Shown piece by piece: positions 61,614 through 64,000 of a DNA stretch of 64,000 nt. The first letter of the stretch is position 1. The number at the start of each line of letters is the position of its first letter. The stretch covers positions 1,089,119 to 1,153,118 of the forward strand of contig NW_020194512.1 of the NCBI RefSeq assembly GCF_002865645.1. Reading direction: 5' to 3'. Under the pieces are notes generated by a model. It had not been told where the DNA came from, ran no database searches, and worked only from the letters and a program-made list of their open reading frames with translations. The DNA comes from Hyaloscypha bicolor E. Lineage: Eukaryota; Ascomycota; Leotiomycetes; Helotiales; Hyaloscyphaceae. A program made the translations under genes and the position numbers.

Positions 61614-64000
61614 ATATTTAAAGTTTATTTCTTTTAATTCTATAAAGAATTTTAAATAAACTAATTTAGAACTATTAGAAATATAAATACTATTAAGATA
61701 ATAGAATCTCAGAAATACAAGTAATAGATTTTAGAATAATAAAAGTAAAAAGCTTTAGAATCTTTAGAAAAATCAGGTATTTATATCTTTATAAATATAT
61801 ATTAATAATATATTAGAAATTCTTTAAAAACTTTAAAAATTAAAAAAACCTTATATAAAGGCTATTCTTTAATTAAATTCTAGAGTAATAGATATTTGTA
61901 AACTAATAATTTAATTACTATTTTTAAGCTCTATCCTATAATTTTATAGGCCCTATATATATACTAGTAATAAAATTATTAGAAAAAATATAATAAAGAA
62001 AAAATATAATAAATTAATTTCCCAGAATATTATATAATTAGAACCTATATTAATTTTTACTAAGGCTTTTAAAGCTTTTACTAGTTTAGGTTATTTTATT
62101 AATAGCTCTTTTTAAACCAAATATCTTATTAGTATTTTTTAGAGAATTTATAAATAAGTTTATAGAAATACAATTCTTTATTTTTATTATAAAGCTTTTA
62201 GAAACAAATAAGTATATTATTATTAAAGAATTATATAAATAAGCTAAAAAACCTAAAACTTTATTTTTAAATATTAATATTATTATAAAAAGCTATTTTA
62301 TATAAGAATATCTATAATTATAATAAAGCTATTTTCGAGAATACTAAGCTTTATAATATTAAATTCGAAGAAAATATTAAATATTATATAGCTATAATAA
62401 ATCAGTTTAGAATAATTCTAACTATTTCTATTCTATTTACTTTTATTATTTTTATAGTTCCGGCTATTTTAAATTTCTTTTTAAAGAATTTCGAATTATT
62501 TCTTATTTATTTATATTTAGAATTTCTTATATCTTATATTTCTTTTAGAGATATTAGAATTATTAAGCTTTTGAATTTAATTCTTTTTATTAAAAATTTA
62601 ATTATTTTTAATAACTAGCTAGTTTAGATTAAAAATAAATTATAAGAAAATACTAATTTATATTTCTTAGAGAATTTCAAGATTATTTATATTTCTAGTA
62701 AACTTATAAGTAATATTCTTATTCTAACTAATCTTTATATAAATGAAAATAGTTTAAATTAGTATTATTAGCTTTTAAAGTTATGTTTTTATCTAAAAGA
62801 GCTATATTCTAATTAAGTATTTTAGAAGTTTTATACTTTTTTCTTATAACTATTTATAAAAGGCAATATTAATTTTTAAGATATTAAATATAAACTAAAT
62901 AAAAAGCTTTTATTAAAGCTTTAGAAATTAGAATATATATATTATAATAATTTTTTTATTAATATTACTTGTTTTATTTAATATTATATTACTAATAATT
63001 AATAAATTAAAGCTATATATAAGAAAACTAAAGAATATAAGAAAATAGAAACTATTTTAGTTAAGTTTACTTTTAGTACTATATTTTTTTATATTTTTAA
63101 GAAATATATTTCTAAAAAGAAATTTAAGAAACCTATATTTATTATTCTTATTAAATATATATCTTTTTATAAATATAAATAATATCCTATAAAAATTAAA
63201 AATCTTTTAGCTATTAAATATTATAACTATAATAAATTCGGCTATTATATCTATTATTATCTAATTAAATATAATAAGAAAACCAAGATAACTCTTTCTA
63301 GAATTAAATTAGGCTTAGTTTCTATTTTACTAAAATATCTAGTTTTTATTCTAGTAAAATATTTAAAGAATTTAGATTCTAATTCTAATATAAAACCAGA
63401 AAATAAGTATTTTTAAAAAAAGTTTTTATTTTAGAGACTTATAATATAGATTTAGTAAATATTAAATTAATTTATCTAATAAAAGAAAATACTTTTATAA
63501 TACCCTATATTATTAATATAAATAAATTAGAAATTAAATATTTTTTCTTATTAATATTAGAATAAATAATTATACTTTTATTAATATAAAACTTATTTAA
63601 TTTATAAAGCGAGTTTTAGAAATAAAACTATAAATCTTTCTTTTATTTTATATTATATATAGTTTTAATAAAAAGCTAGCTAAGTTTACTAAGAAATATA
63701 TAAAAGTCTTATTTCTAAATAATAAATAAAGTATTAATATATTTATAATTATTCTAATTTTAGAAATTATAATAATATTTTTAGTAAAAAATAAACTATA
63801 TATATTAATATCCTAATTAATTATTAAAGATATAGGCTTATATAATCAAAAAATAAGCCCAAATCTATATAATTTAATTATATTATTAGTATTTATAATA
63901 ATAGCTAGAGAAGTAATTTAATAAGAAATATTAAAAGAATATTAATTAATAAAATAGTATTATAAGATATTTCTAGAAATTTATTATTTTAAATAATTCT
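61321..64000 (+). mobile_element. Family A Ty3/gypsy copy A4 (5' part, RIP-degraded)
   Basis: Plus-strand copy beginning with its 5' LTR and continuing through the leader and gag to the window edge. It is the reverse complement of A1 (1-2778), A2 (from 9031) and A3 (from 31150). A gag zinc knuckle at 63216-63263 reads KYYNYNKFGYYIYYYL: with Tyr restored to Cys/His at the ligand positions the spacing is C-x2-C-x4-H-x4-C. Inserted into D2. Confidence 0.85.

Overview
The window looks like a repeat-rich, AT-rich compartment of a filamentous ascomycete (Pezizomycotina-type) genome. Two things suggest this. Nearly all of the DNA is LTR retrotransposons and DNA transposons whose codons have been changed by C-to-T and G-to-A transitions: CAA, CAG and TGG have become stops, and Cys, His and Asp have become Tyr or Asn. 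That is the signature of repeat-induced point mutation (RIP). The only normal-composition gene, at about 41.5-44.1 kb, has four short GT..AG introns of fungal size and encodes a SesB-like alpha/beta hydrolase of the kind found in fungal incompatibility and NLR-like proteins. The species cannot be named from the sequence alone.

Layout. 1-2778: a chromovirus-like Ty3/gypsy copy (family A, minus strand, copy A1), cut by the window edge. 2779-5242: a decayed Ty1/copia copy (family D, minus, D1) carrying a truncated LTR of family B. 5243-11616: a complete family A copy (A2). 11617-13433: AT-rich and unassigned. 13434-38547: an old family B copia copy (B2, minus) that has been split by successive insertions: a younger family B copy on the plus strand (B1, 17997-24953), a solo LTR (25288-25457), and a pogo/Fot1-like DNA transposon (26674-37737). 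The pogo element is itself split by a family A element (A3, 27086-33774) and by a small gag-only LTR retrotransposon (35312-37147). Target-site duplications and matching LTR lengths fix most of these boundaries to the base.

38548-41536 is a mixed AT-rich and normal-composition intergenic stretch. It holds a 587-bp segment flanked by 14-bp direct repeats and a 274-bp MITE-like element. 41537-44066 holds the hydrolase gene and an adjoining 386-codon ORF that I do not recognise. From 44.2 kb the AT-rich compartment resumes. It contains a family D copia copy (D2, plus) whose reverse transcriptase gene is split at 50920 by a 9.9-kb chromovirus (family C, 50920-60781). Family C itself carries a 2-kb piggyBac-like element near its 5' end. 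D2 ends at 61320, where another family A copy (A4, plus) begins and runs off the window.

None of the transposons seen here can be active. Every retroelement reverse transcriptase whose catalytic Asp-Asp pair I could locate has Asn-Asn instead, and both DNA transposases have lost catalytic Asp residues. The hydrolase region appears untouched by RIP. No tRNA, rRNA, CRISPR array or bacterial-type operon was seen. All family names (A-D) are local labels; no database search was possible.
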